A program made the translations under genes and the position numbers. From Actinomycetes bacterium (GTDB taxonomy: Bacteria; Actinomycetota; Acidimicrobiia; Acidimicrobiales; Bog-793): a stretch of DNA of 34,624 bases. The notes under the pieces are model-generated. The model worked only from the letters and a program-made list of their open reading frames with translations, made no database searches and was not told the origin of the DNA. Below, one piece after another: positions 15,804 to 24,241 of this stretch (position 1 is the stretch's first letter; each line of letters starts with the position of its first letter). The stretch lies in assembly GCA_021794645.1 (NCBI GenBank), contig JAJYQK010000108.1, positions 1-34,624 of the forward strand, in the 5' to 3' direction.

Positions 15804-16739
15804 TCAGCCCGGCGTCGGCTCCGGAGCGGTGTCGGGATCGTCCTGCGGGCGGGCGCGGGCGGCCGCCACCACGCCGACGCAGACGAGGGCCGCCCCGAGC
15901 AGCTGGAGCACGCTCGGGCGCTCTGCCAGGAAGACGGCTGCGAGCACCAGGGCGGCCGCCGGCTGCAGCAGGAGGAGGAGGGCGGCCAGGGCGGCCGGCA
16001 GCCGGGGAAGGGCCGAGGTGATGAGGAGCCAGCCGAAGCTCTGGGCGGCGAGGGCGAGGAAGACGAGCCAAACAAGAGAGTGGCCCGCCACCTCGAAGGG
16101 GATCTCCCCGAACAAGAGGCCGAGCACGAGGGCGACGGCGGCACCGCCAGCCGTGGCATCGGCCAGCGGTCCGGCCACGTAGGTGGAGCCGGCGGTGCTC
16201 TTGCGCAGGATGAGGATGAACGCCGCGTAGGTGACGGCCGTGCCGAGGCCGTAGAGGACACCGTCGAGCGGGTGGTAGCCGGCGCCGGCCGAGCCGGCGA
16301 GCCCCGAGACGAGGAAGACCCCGGCCAGCACGACGGGGAGGGCGAGGATGAACTGGGGCCGGGGCCGCTCGCGAAAGACAGCCCAGGCCGCCACGGTGAC
16401 GAAGATCACCTGCAGATTGCCGAGGACGGTCGCCACGCCCGCCCCGATGTCGTAGATGGCATGGGTCCACAAGAACAGGTCGACGCCGAAGAAGGCCCCG
16501 GCCAGAGCCGAGCGGAGCCGGAGGGAAGTCGGCCTTCTCCCCTTCCGGTGCGCCTCGAGGGCCGCCAGCGGGTAGAGGACGGGCAGGGCGAACAGGCACC
16601 TGTAGAACGCCGTCGTGCCCGCCGGGGTGTCGGCCAGGCGGACGGCGATGGCAGACGAGGAGATGCAGGCCGCCCCGAGCAGTGCCGGTAGGACCGGGTT
16701 GAGTCCGCCGAGGCCCCGTCTTGCTGCCCGGCGGCTCAA
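15804..16739 (-). CDS. EamA/DMT-superfamily transporter
   Basis: A 311-residue, very hydrophobic protein with about ten transmembrane helices arranged as two EamA repeats: residues about 15-145 (ending IFVTVAAWAVFRERP) and about 160-300 (ending VLAAVFLAERPSVLQLLGAALVCVGVV). The paired FRERP / LAERP signatures close each repeat. Family members export amino acids or other metabolites by proton exchange; the substrate is not readable. The start is a TTG at 16739 that overlaps the stop of the GNAT-AAA gene (TTGA), so it is translationally coupled to that gene. Confidence 0.85.
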   Translation of the reverse strand: MSRRAARRGLGGLNPVLPALLGAACISSSAIAVRLADTPAGTTAFYRCLFALPVLYPLAALEAHRKGRRPTSLRLRSALAGAFFGVDLFLWTHAIYDIGAGVATVLGNLQVIFVTVAAWAVFRERPRPQFILALPVVLAGVFLVSGLAGSAGAGYHPLDGVLYGLGTAVTYAAFILILRKSTAGSTYVAGPLADATAGGAAVALVLGLLFGEIPFEVAGHSLVWLVFLALAAQSFGWLLITSALPRLPAALAALLLLLQPAAALVLAAVFLAERPSVLQLLGAALVCVGVVAAARARPQDDPDTAPEPTPG

Positions 16740-18019
16740 AGCCGGGCGTAGCCGTCGATGTCGGCTTCGAAGTCCTCGATCATCTGGCGGGTGAGCGTGG
16801 GCCGGGTGGCGGCGATCGCCTCGAGGACATCTCCGGTCGTCGCCCGGGCCTCGCTCTCACCTGCCACGGAGCGCTCGAAGACGCGCTGCGCCGCCCGGCG
16901 AGCAGCGAACTCGATGTCGGCCGGAGTCAGCATGTCGGAGCGCTCCACGATGGCCGCCTCGTCCAGCTCCTCGTGCGGGACGCTCTCGAGGTAGCGCTCC
17001 CAGATCGCCTGGCGGGCGGCCGGGTCGGGTGGCCCGACGGGGATGACGTAGTCGAAGCGGCCGTGGCGCAAGAAGGCAGCGTCGAGCGCCCGCACCGAGT
17101 TGGTGGCACAGACGAGCAGGCGGCCGTCGCGCTCGCGAAAAGCCGGGATGAGCTTCAGCATCTCGTTGGTGACGCCCTGGGCCGCACTGAGGGCGGAGTC
17201 CCCTCTGAGCGCCGCTATCTCCTCCACCTCGTCGATGAAAAGGACGACCCTGTCGAGCTCGGAGACCTGGGCGAAGGCCTCCCGCAAAGCGGCCGCCAGG
17301 CCCGCCGCCGACTCGCCGGCCAGCCGGGAGGGGAAGAGCTCGACAAAGGGCCAGGCGAGCCGGGAGGCGACCGCCTTGGCGAAGGTCGTCTTGCCGGTGC
17401 CGGGCGGGCCGAAGAGGACAACCGCCCGGGGCGGCTTCAGCCCGGCCCGCTCGGCCTCGTCGGGGTAGGCGAGGGGGAGCACGATGCGCTGCTCGATGAG
17501 CTCTTTCTCCCGCACCATCCCTCCGAGGGTCTGCCAGGCGTCCGGTCGCACCATCCGGCCGCCGAGCTGGGCGAGAAGGCCGTGGGCGGCCGAGGAGAGG
17601 CTCTCGAGCTTCTCGTAGAAGACGATGCCCGGGCGGGAGCGGTAGCCCTGGTGCTCGAGGGCGGCCGCGCCGATCTCGGCCTCAGAGGAGAGAAGGCAGC
17701 TGATCCGCTGGACCCCGGCGGAGACGAGACGCTCCTCCAGGCCCTGCAGGAGGGCGCTTCCTATCCCGCGGTGGCGCCAGGGAGGAGCGAGGCTGAGGCG
17801 GAGCAGCCAGGCCCTGTCCTTGTCGGTCTCGGCCACCGCCGCCCCGACGATCTCCTCGCCGACGAGGGCGACCACCGCCGGATCCCCGCCCCGCACGGCC
17901 GCCACGAGCTCGGAGACAGAGAAGACAGGGTCGCTGTCACCCGAGGCCGGGTCGTCCCAGAGCCCTATGAGGTCGTCCAGGTCCTCGTCGTGGAAGTCGC
18001 GGACGCGCCAGATCGCCAT
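16736..18019 (-). CDS. GNAT acetyltransferase-AAA+ ATPase fusion
   Basis: A 427-residue two-domain protein. Residues about 1-150 are a GNAT fold with the acetyl-CoA loop LAPPWRHRGIGSALLQGLEERL and a C-terminal GYRSRPGIVFYEKL strand. Residues about 170-400 are a classical AAA module: FGPPGTGKTTFAKAVA (Walker A, Lys about 210), VVLFIDEVEEIAALRG (Walker B, Asp263-Glu264), CATNSVRALDAAFLRHGRFDYVI (sensor 1 and arginine finger region) and a helical lid (MLTPADIEFAARRAAQRVF) as in FtsH, p97 and proteasomal ATPases. All catalytic ATPase residues look intact. ATG 18019 sits right before the GNAT domain. It is divergent from the MarR gene and coupled to the EamA gene. Substrate and partner are unknown. 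Confidence 0.85.
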   Translation of the reverse strand: MAIWRVRDFHDEDLDDLIGLWDDPASGDSDPVFSVSELVAAVRGGDPAVVALVGEEIVGAAVAETDKDRAWLLRLSLAPPWRHRGIGSALLQGLEERLVSAGVQRISCLLSSEAEIGAAALEHQGYRSRPGIVFYEKLESLSSAAHGLLAQLGGRMVRPDAWQTLGGMVREKELIEQRIVLPLAYPDEAERAGLKPPRAVVLFGPPGTGKTTFAKAVASRLAWPFVELFPSRLAGESAAGLAAALREAFAQVSELDRVVLFIDEVEEIAALRGDSALSAAQGVTNEMLKLIPAFRERDGRLLVCATNSVRALDAAFLRHGRFDYVIPVGPPDPAARQAIWERYLESVPHEELDEAAIVERSDMLTPADIEFAARRAAQRVFERSVAGESEARATTGDVLEAIAATRPTLTRQMIEDFEADIDGYARL

Positions 18020-18072
18020 GACACAGTCTGGTCGATGGGTGGAGCGCTCCCGGACAGGGCGTCTCGGCCCTT

Positions 18073-18090
18073 GACTATTAGATAGTCTAA
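18073..18090. promoter_or_regulatory. MarR operator overlapping the -10 box
   Basis: Two overlapping perfect inverted repeats are present: GACTAT-TAG-ATAGTC (18073-18087) and TTAGA-TAG-TCTAA (18078-18090). They cover TAGTCT (18083-18088), the predicted -10, which lies six bases before the MarR GTG at 18095. Such AT-rich palindromes are typical MarR sites, so autorepression is expected. The divergent GNAT-AAA gene starts 54 bases away and may share control. Binding is inferred. Confidence 0.65.
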
Positions 18091-18094
18091 GTAT

Positions 18095-18559
18095 GTGGGC
18101 ATCGAACATGCAGCCGGGTCGAGCAGCCTCTCGCTGGCACGGATCACCGCTTGGCTGGCGCGCCATGCCGAGGTGGCCCTGGCCGAGGTCGATCTCTCGC
18201 TCCCCCAGTACCGGGTGCTGGCGCTCCTCGCCGAGGGAAAGGCCCTCCCCTCCTCGATGGCCGAGAGCCTCAGCCTGCGCAGGCCCTCGATCACAGCGGT
18301 CGTCGACGGCCTCGTCGCCCGCGGCCTCGTCGAGCGGCTGCCTGATGCCGAGGACCGCCGCAAGGTGACCCACGCCATCACCCGCCCCGGCCGCCGGCTG
18401 CTATCCACAGCTGACAGGGCAGTCGAGGCTCGCTTGCGCCTCGTGGCCGCCTCGCAGGGCGACGAGCCGGTGGTCGCCAGGGCCTTCGCCGGGCTCGAGG
18501 CCTGGGGCGACCTGCTCACAGCTTGGCGGGCCGAGGCCCACCGCCCGGTTAGGCCGTGA
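18095..18559 (+). CDS. MarR-family transcriptional regulator
   Basis: A 154-residue winged-helix regulator with LSLPQYRVLALLAEG, then MAESLSLRRPSITAVVDGLVARGLVERLPDAEDRRKVTHAITRPGRRLL, the HTH recognition helix and DxRxxxxxxT wing of the MarR family. It is followed with a 4-base overlap by two ABC exporter genes, a common arrangement in which the regulator senses a compound that the exporter removes. The GTG at 18095 begins six bases after a TAGTCT -10, so the mRNA is probably leaderless. The ligand is unknown. Confidence 0.92.
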   Translation: MGIEHAAGSSSLSLARITAWLARHAEVALAEVDLSLPQYRVLALLAEGKALPSSMAESLSLRRPSITAVVDGLVARGLVERLPDAEDRRKVTHAITRPGRRLLSTADRAVEARLRLVAASQGDEPVVARAFAGLEAWGDLLTAWRAEAHRPVRP

Positions 18560-20409
18560 GCCTCCGCCAGGCAGAGGAGGCCGCCGACCCCTTCACGCCA
18601 GTGGCCGAGATCCCCCGCTACGGGGCGCCGCGGGCGGGGATCGATCCCGACACATCGAAGTCGTGGCTCCGCCGCGCCATGCCGGTGGTGAAGGCGCACA
18701 AGCTCAGCTTCTTTCTCGCCCTCGGCCTCTCCTTTGCCGGCCTCGTGCTCCAGGTGCAGATCCCCAACCTGCTCAACAAGGCGATCGACACGGCCATCGT
18801 CGCCCACAGGGCCCCCCTCTCGTTCTACGTCTACTGGATCCTCGCCCTCGGAGTGGTGGGCGGCCTGGCCGGCTACGGCTCTCGCCTGGCGATCTACAAG
18901 ACCGCCTACAACATCGAGTTCGACCTGCGGAACATCATCTACGAGCACCTCAGCCAGATGTCGTTCTCCTTCTACGACCGGGTCCAGTCCGGCCAGCTGA
19001 TCTCGCGGGCCAACTCCGACATCCGCTCTGTCCAGATGTACATGACGTTCGCGCCGCTCATCCTCGTGCAGTGCTCGATCGCCTTCGTCGCCTTCGCCTT
19101 CATGCTCGCCATCAGCGTGCCCCTCGCCATCGTGGCCATGGTCACCATGCCGGCCGTCTACCTGCTGAGCGTGAAGATGCGGAAGTCGATGTTCCCGGTC
19201 TCCTGGCTGATCCAGGCCCGGCTGGCCGACGTGGCCACGATCGTCGACGAGAACGTGAGCGGGGTGCGGGTCGTGAAGTCCTTCGCCGCCGAGGATCAGC
19301 AGCTGAAAGCGCTGGCACGGGCGGCCACCCGGCTGCAGTGGAGCTATGTGAAAGACGCCGACCTGCGGGCCCGCTTCACACCGGCCGTGCAGAACCTCTC
19401 CCAGATCGGCCTCGTGCTAGTGCTCGTCTTCGGTGGCTACATGGTCATCCACGGCCACCTCGGCCTCGGTGCCATCCTCGCCTTCAACGCCTACCTGCTC
19501 ATGATGCAGGTCCCTTTCACCATGCTCGGGATGCTCATCATGATGAGCCAGCGGGCGGCCGCCTCCGCCGACCGCATCTACGAGATCCTCGACGAGCGCT
19601 CCGAGATCGTCGACAGGCCGGGCGCTGTCGATCTCGTCGACTGCCGGGGCGAGCTCCGCTTCGAGGGGGTCGGCTTCAGCTACCCGGGCGGAGAGCGGCC
19701 CCGCGTGCTGGAGGGCTTCGACCTCACCGTCGCCGCCGGCGAACGGGTGGCGATCGTGGGCCGGACCGGCAGCGGCAAGTCGACCGTCGCCCGTCTGCTC
19801 ACCCGCTTCTACGACGTCGACGAGGGGGCCGTGCGCATCGACGGCCACGACGTGCGGGACCTCACGGTGCGAAGCCTCAGGGCCAACGTCGGTGTCGTCC
19901 TCGACGAACCCTTCCTCTTCTCGGTCTCCATCCGGGACAACATCGCCTACGGCCGGCCGACGGCAAGCCTCGAGGAGGTCCGCCGGGCCGCTCGGGCGGC
20001 CAACGCCGAGGAGTTCATCGAGCAGCTCCCGGAGGGCTACGACACCGTCGTCGGCGAGCGGGGCTACACCCTCTCGGGCGGCCAGCGCCAGCGAATCGCC
20101 ATCGCCCGCGCCCTTCTCGTCAACCCACCGGTGCTCATCCTCGACGACGCCACGAGCGCAATCGACGTCCACGTCGAGCAGAAGATCCACGAGGCCCTGA
20201 GCCACCTGATGCAGGCGCGCACGACCCTCGTGGTCGCCCACCGCCTCTCGACCATCTCGTTGGCCGACAGGGTGGTGCTGCTCGAGGGCGGCCGCATCGT
20301 CGCCGACGGCACCCACGCCCGTTTGCTCGAGAGCAACCCGCTCTACGCCGAGGTGCTGGCCCGGTCGAGCGCCGAGGAGAGCCGCGAGCACGAGACGAGG
20401 ACGGCCTGA
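18556..20409 (+). CDS. ABC exporter half-transporter with degenerate ATP site
   Basis: A 617-residue type IV ABC exporter: about 70 leader residues, six transmembrane helices (about 45-340) and a nucleotide-binding domain (about 365-600). Walker A is GRTGSGKST, the signature is LSGGQRQRIAIARAL, and the H-loop VVAHRLST is intact. However, the Walker B catalytic Glu is Asp531 (LILDDATSAID) and the Q-loop Gln is Asp450 (VVLDEPFLF). This combination marks the non-hydrolysing site of heterodimeric exporters such as BmrCD and TM287/288. The GTG at 18556 overlaps the MarR stop. The next gene encodes the partner. A multidrug or metabolite efflux role is likely. Confidence 0.93.
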   Translation: MSLRQAEEAADPFTPVAEIPRYGAPRAGIDPDTSKSWLRRAMPVVKAHKLSFFLALGLSFAGLVLQVQIPNLLNKAIDTAIVAHRAPLSFYVYWILALGVVGGLAGYGSRLAIYKTAYNIEFDLRNIIYEHLSQMSFSFYDRVQSGQLISRANSDIRSVQMYMTFAPLILVQCSIAFVAFAFMLAISVPLAIVAMVTMPAVYLLSVKMRKSMFPVSWLIQARLADVATIVDENVSGVRVVKSFAAEDQQLKALARAATRLQWSYVKDADLRARFTPAVQNLSQIGLVLVLVFGGYMVIHGHLGLGAILAFNAYLLMMQVPFTMLGMLIMMSQRAAASADRIYEILDERSEIVDRPGAVDLVDCRGELRFEGVGFSYPGGERPRVLEGFDLTVAAGERVAIVGRTGSGKSTVARLLTRFYDVDEGAVRIDGHDVRDLTVRSLRANVGVVLDEPFLFSVSIRDNIAYGRPTASLEEVRRAARAANAEEFIEQLPEGYDTVVGERGYTLSGGQRQRIAIARALLVNPPVLILDDATSAIDVHVEQKIHEALSHLMQARTTLVVAHRLSTISLADRVVLLEGGRIVADGTHARLLESNPLYAEVLARSSAEESREHETRTA

Positions 20410-22334
20410 TGGCCTGGGGCGGCGGCGGCATGGGCTTCGCGCCCGTCCGGGGAGCGGGCGGGCTCCCCTTCGGCGGGATCCCGAGCGAGCTGCAAGAAGG
20501 TGTCGACCGCCTCCTCGCCGACGAGCCTGTCCATCCCGAGCCGACCGAGACCTTCGAGCAGCGGCCGGCGACCGGGCCGGGCCGCCTCAGCCTCGGGCGC
20601 CTCCTCGTCGCCTATCCCCGCCTCCTCGTCGCTGCGGTCGGCCTCATAGTCGTCATGGCGCTCACCTCGCAGGCCGGTCCCTACCTGACCGAGATCGCCA
20701 TCAACCACGGCATGCTCCCCGGCCACCGCAGCCTCCTCGTCGTCGGGGTAGCCGCCGGCGCCTACCTCGCCTGCGTCCTTGTGAGCGCCCTCGCCCAGCG
20801 GGCACAGGTACGCACCACCGGCCGGCTGGCAGCCGGGGTGATGAAGGATCTGCGCATCCGCGTCTTCGCCCACCTGCAGCGGCTCTCGCTCGACTTCTTC
20901 ACCGAGGAGAAGGCGGGAGTTCTCATGTCGCGGATGACGAGCGACATCGAGAACCTGCAGCAGCTGCTGCAGGACGGCCTTGCCCAGTTCGCTGTGCAGG
21001 GGCTGACGATGATCGTCATCACGGCCGTCCTCTTCGTGATGGACGTGCGGCTGGCCCTCATCACGGTGCTGCTCATACTGCCAGTGCTGAGCGCTGCCTC
21101 CTTGTGGTTCCGGGTCGCCTCCGAGCGGGCCTACCAGAAGGTCCGCGACGGCATCGCCGGCGTGCTGGCTGACCTCTCGGAGAGCCTGCAGGGGGTGCGG
21201 GTGGTCACCTCCCACAACCGCCAGCGCCACAACGTCCTGCACCACCGCAACGTGGTCGGCACCTACCGCGACGCCAACAACCAGACCGCCCAGATAAGCG
21301 CCGTATACGGGCCCGGCACCCAGATGCTCGGCTACCTCGGGCAGGGGGCGCTCCTCGCCATCGGCGGTGACATGGTGCTGCACCACTCCCTCAGCATCGG
21401 TGCCCTCATCGCCTTTTTCCTCTACCTGAACCGCTTCTTGCAGCCGATCCAGCTCCTCGTGCAGCAGTACAACACCTATCAGCAGGGCCAGGCCTCGATC
21501 ATCAAGCTCCGCGGCCTGCTCGAGACAGAGCCATCGGTCGACGAGGTGCCCGCCGCCGACGCCCTCCCCCCGGTCGAGGGCCGCATCACCTTCGAGGGGG
21601 TGGTGTTCGGCTACGACCCGACCGTGCCGGTCGTCTCGGACATCGATCTCACGATCGAGCCGGCCGAGACCGTCGCCTTTGTCGGGCCGACCGGCGCGGG
21701 CAAGTCGACGCTCGCCAAGCTCATCACGCGCTTTTACGACCCGTTAGCCGGCCGTGTCCTGATCGACGGCCACGACCTCCGGAAGGTGAGCTTCGCCTCG
21801 CTCCGGCGCCAGCTCGGGGTCGTCCCCCAAGAGCCCTTCCTCTTTGCCGGCACGGTGCGGGAGAACATCGCCTTTGCCCGCCCCCAGGCCAGCCGGGCCG
21901 AGCTGGACGAGGCCGTGCGAGCCGTCGGGCTGGAAGAGGTGATCGCCCGGCTGCCAGAAGGGCTCGAGACCGTGGTGCACGAGCGGGGCCAGTCGCTCTC
22001 CTCGGGCGAGCGCCAGCTGTTGGCACTTGCCCGAGCCTTCCTCGCCCATCCTCGTGTCCTCGTGCTGGACGAGGCCACCTCCAACCTCGACCTGGCCTCT
22101 GAGACGAGGATCGAGAAGGCGCTCGACATACTCCTGCAGGGTCGCACGGCAGTCCTCATCGCACACCGGCTCTCCACCGCCATGAAAGCGGACCGGATCG
22201 TCGTCGTGGCCGAGGGCCGCATCGCCGAAGTGGGCAGCCATGCCGAGCTGCTGGCGGCCGGGGGTCGCTACGCCGCCATGTACGAGACATGGATCACCCA
22301 GGCCGAGGCCGAGTCGGCCGGGGCGGGCCGCTGA
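20409..22334 (+). CDS. ABC exporter half-transporter, catalytically complete partner
   Basis: A 641-residue half-transporter whose ATG overlaps the previous stop by one base (TGATG). A glycine-rich N-terminal extension (MAWGGGGMGFAPVRG) and about 50 linker residues precede six transmembrane helices (about 65-370). The nucleotide-binding domain carries GPTGAGKST, Q474 in the Q-loop (VVPQEPFLF), signature LSSGERQLLALARAF, Walker B LVLDEATSNLD with E555, and LIAHRLST. The signature departs from LSGGQ, as expected for the half that completes the degenerate site in trans. With the upstream gene it forms one heterodimeric pump under the MarR regulator. Confidence 0.94.
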   Translation: MAWGGGGMGFAPVRGAGGLPFGGIPSELQEGVDRLLADEPVHPEPTETFEQRPATGPGRLSLGRLLVAYPRLLVAAVGLIVVMALTSQAGPYLTEIAINHGMLPGHRSLLVVGVAAGAYLACVLVSALAQRAQVRTTGRLAAGVMKDLRIRVFAHLQRLSLDFFTEEKAGVLMSRMTSDIENLQQLLQDGLAQFAVQGLTMIVITAVLFVMDVRLALITVLLILPVLSAASLWFRVASERAYQKVRDGIAGVLADLSESLQGVRVVTSHNRQRHNVLHHRNVVGTYRDANNQTAQISAVYGPGTQMLGYLGQGALLAIGGDMVLHHSLSIGALIAFFLYLNRFLQPIQLLVQQYNTYQQGQASIIKLRGLLETEPSVDEVPAADALPPVEGRITFEGVVFGYDPTVPVVSDIDLTIEPAETVAFVGPTGAGKSTLAKLITRFYDPLAGRVLIDGHDLRKVSFASLRRQLGVVPQEPFLFAGTVRENIAFARPQASRAELDEAVRAVGLEEVIARLPEGLETVVHERGQSLSSGERQLLALARAFLAHPRVLVLDEATSNLDLASETRIEKALDILLQGRTAVLIAHRLSTAMKADRIVVVAEGRIAEVGSHAELLAAGGRYAAMYETWITQAEAESAGAGR

Positions 22335-22335
22335 G

Positions 22336-22545
22336 TCAGCGCCGGCGGCGAGCGGCCCGGCTGGCGAGGACGACGGCCCCGCCCACGATGGCGGCCACCA
22401 CCGCGATCTTCACCACCAAGAACAGAAGGCCGGCGACGAAGTCGAACACGGTGAAAGCGACTATGACCGCCACGACGGCGACTGCTCCCACGAGCACGTA
22501 GTGGCCGGCCCGCATCACACCGCCCCCGTGCCGAGGTTCGATCAT
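22336..22545 (-). CDS. Small two-helix membrane protein
   Basis: A 69-residue protein with two hydrophobic segments (about 18-40 and 41-62) and a basic C-terminal tail (RAARRRR). I do not recognise a family. The ATG at 22545 has a strong GGGAGG site six to seven bases upstream, which argues for a real gene. It is convergent with the ABC exporter, whose stop is one base away. Confidence 0.6.
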   Translation of the reverse strand: MIEPRHGGGVMRAGHYVLVGAVAVVAVIVAFTVFDFVAGLLFLVVKIAVVAAIVGGAVVLASRAARRRR

Positions 22546-22901
22546 CGAGCCACCTCCCGGGCAGATGGTAACCCACGGGCTCGGCTCGGCCCTGGCACCC
22601 CCTCGGCCGCCTCTGCAAGGAGTCCCCTTCCCCCGGCGTCAGAGGGGTACAGCGAACAAGAGCGCTCTCTGGCCCCCGGGCAGCCACCCGGCGGGCTCGA
22701 TGGCCGTCGGCGGTGCCTGGGAGGGTGGGACGAAGTGCAAAGAAAGCTCCAAGAAGCCGCCGCAAGGCCATGAGCTGGGGTTCAATGGGTCGGTGGCGGA
22801 GTAGGATGGGACTGTGGTGGCGCCCCTCCGGGTATCACCACCTCGACAAAGGTGTCGGCTACTGGGCCCTTGCGGCCCTCGAGGTGGGTTCATGGGGAAA
22901 G
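22546..22901. other. 356-base region between small membrane protein and L,D-transpeptidase
   Basis: This stretch must hold promoters for both divergent genes. I see a TAGGAT box at 22802-22807, six bases before a GTG at 22814 that opens a 31-codon frame ending in TAG at 22907, just inside the transpeptidase gene. I also see a hairpin with GTGGTG/CACCAC arms near 22814-22843 and another with CGAC/GTCG arms just after it. In-frame upstream starts for the transpeptidase exist at 22806 (ATG) and 22884 (GTG). No known riboswitch class was recognised. Confidence 0.35.
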
Positions 22902-24197
22902 ATGGATAGGCGCGACGATCGTGGCGCACTCGGCATCGGTGCAGCCATCGCCGGTGCGGTGGTGGTGGTCGCGGCTGCTGGCGGCGCCGTCTACTTGAGC
23001 CACCGCCCGGCGCCGCAGGCCAACCGGACCGCCCATCACTCCGTGAGCGGGACGAAGGCCGACGAGACCGCCTCGAGCGGCCGGCAGTCGCGCACGCCGT
23101 TGAAGGTCCTCTCTGTCACCCCGAACGCCGCCTCGGGCAAGGTCTCATGGCAGGCGCCGGTCACGGTCACCTACAACGAACCTCTCGCCCAGGGCACCGC
23201 CCTGCCGATCATCAGCCCGAGCCTGCAGGGGGCGTGGCACTCGGTCGGCCCTCGCACAATCGAGTTCAAGCCGGTCGCCCAGTACTCCCCCTATGCCACA
23301 GAGACCGTCACCGTGCCGGCGGGCACAACGGCGAAGGACGGCACGACGCTGCAGACGCCCTACCGCTCGACTTTCAAGGTGAAGGGCGGCTCGGTCCTCC
23401 GCCTGCAGGAGCTGCTGGCCGAGCTCGGCTACTTGCCGCTCAACTTCACGCCGGCGGGTGGCTCGGCGCCTGCTCCGGTGAGCGGCGTGGCCACCAGCGC
23501 AGCCCAGCTGCAGAAGGCAGCTCCGCCCGCTCCGGGAATGGGTGGCACCACGGTCATCGCCGCTCCGGCGGCCAGCACCCCGAGCGACATCGAGCCGTCG
23601 GTGGCGGGCGACGTCCCTCGCCAGGCGCTTGCGGGAAGCTTCTCGTGGCGCTTCAAGAACATCCCACCGAGCCTCGCCAGCCTCTGGAAGGCGGGCCAGC
23701 CGAACGTCATCACGACCGGCGCCGTCATGACCTTCGAGAGCTCCGTCGGCCTGGCCGTCGACGGCCAGGCCGGCCCCCTCGTCTGGGCTGCTCTCTTGAA
23801 GGCGGCCGCCGCCCACGCCCTCTACCGGGCTCCCTACGACTACGTCTACGTCTCGACGGGCAGCCCTGAGTACGTCACGGTCTGGCGGGACGGCGTCAAC
23901 GTCTTCACGACTCTCGCCAACACGGGCATCCCCCAGTCGCCGACCCAGGTCGGCACCTGGCCTGTCTACCTCCGCTACCGCACGACGACCATGAGCGGTA
24001 CCAACCCGAACGGCACCCACTACAGCGACCCGGGCATCCCCTGGGTGAGCTACTTCAACGGTGGTGACGCCCTCCACGGCTTCATCCGGGCTCAGTACGG
24101 CTTCCCCCAGAGTCTCGGCTGCGTCGAGATGCCCTTCGCCTCCGCCCAGGTCGTCTGGCCCTACACCCCGCTCGGGACGCTCGTCACGATCCTCTAG
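22902..24197 (+). CDS. L,D-transpeptidase (YkuD domain) with membrane anchor
   Basis: About 431 residues. An N-terminal signal anchor (GIGAAIAGAVVVVAAAGGAVYL) is followed by an Ig-like domain (about 65-165), a peptidoglycan-binding-like repeat split around a Pro/Ala-rich insert (VLRLQELLAELGYLP, then FESSVGLAVDGQAGPLVWAALLKA) and a C-terminal YkuD domain. The catalytic region reads HGFIRAQYGFPQSLGCVEMP, with His392 and Cys407. The usual SHGC is SLGC here. These enzymes make 3-3 cross-links in peptidoglycan or attach proteins to it, outside the membrane. The start is uncertain: ATG 22902 (GGGGA just upstream) best fits the signal anchor, but ATG 22806 with GGAG upstream would add 32 residues. 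Confidence 0.88.
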   Translation: MDRRDDRGALGIGAAIAGAVVVVAAAGGAVYLSHRPAPQANRTAHHSVSGTKADETASSGRQSRTPLKVLSVTPNAASGKVSWQAPVTVTYNEPLAQGTALPIISPSLQGAWHSVGPRTIEFKPVAQYSPYATETVTVPAGTTAKDGTTLQTPYRSTFKVKGGSVLRLQELLAELGYLPLNFTPAGGSAPAPVSGVATSAAQLQKAAPPAPGMGGTTVIAAPAASTPSDIEPSVAGDVPRQALAGSFSWRFKNIPPSLASLWKAGQPNVITTGAVMTFESSVGLAVDGQAGPLVWAALLKAAAAHALYRAPYDYVYVSTGSPEYVTVWRDGVNVFTTLANTGIPQSPTQVGTWPVYLRYRTTTMSGTNPNGTHYSDPGIPWVSYFNGGDALHGFIRAQYGFPQSLGCVEMPFASAQVVWPYTPLGTLVTIL

Positions 24198-24228
24198 GCC
24201 TCGGCCGAGCTGCTCGCTTGCGGCTCGG

Positions 24229-24234
24229 TATCGT
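24229..24234 (+). promoter_or_regulatory. -10 box (TATCGT) for leaderless surE transcript
   Basis: TATCGT fits TANNNT and ends seven bases before the surE ATG at 24242, so the first transcribed base would be the first base of the start codon. A clear -35 is not seen. Confidence 0.45.
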
Positions 24235-24241
24235 TGGAGAG

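Noticed and set aside
18663-20408. Upstream extension of the second ABC gene in frame with it
   Set aside because: It lies over the first ABC gene in another frame and gives a low-complexity basic translation; the real start is the ATG at 20409.
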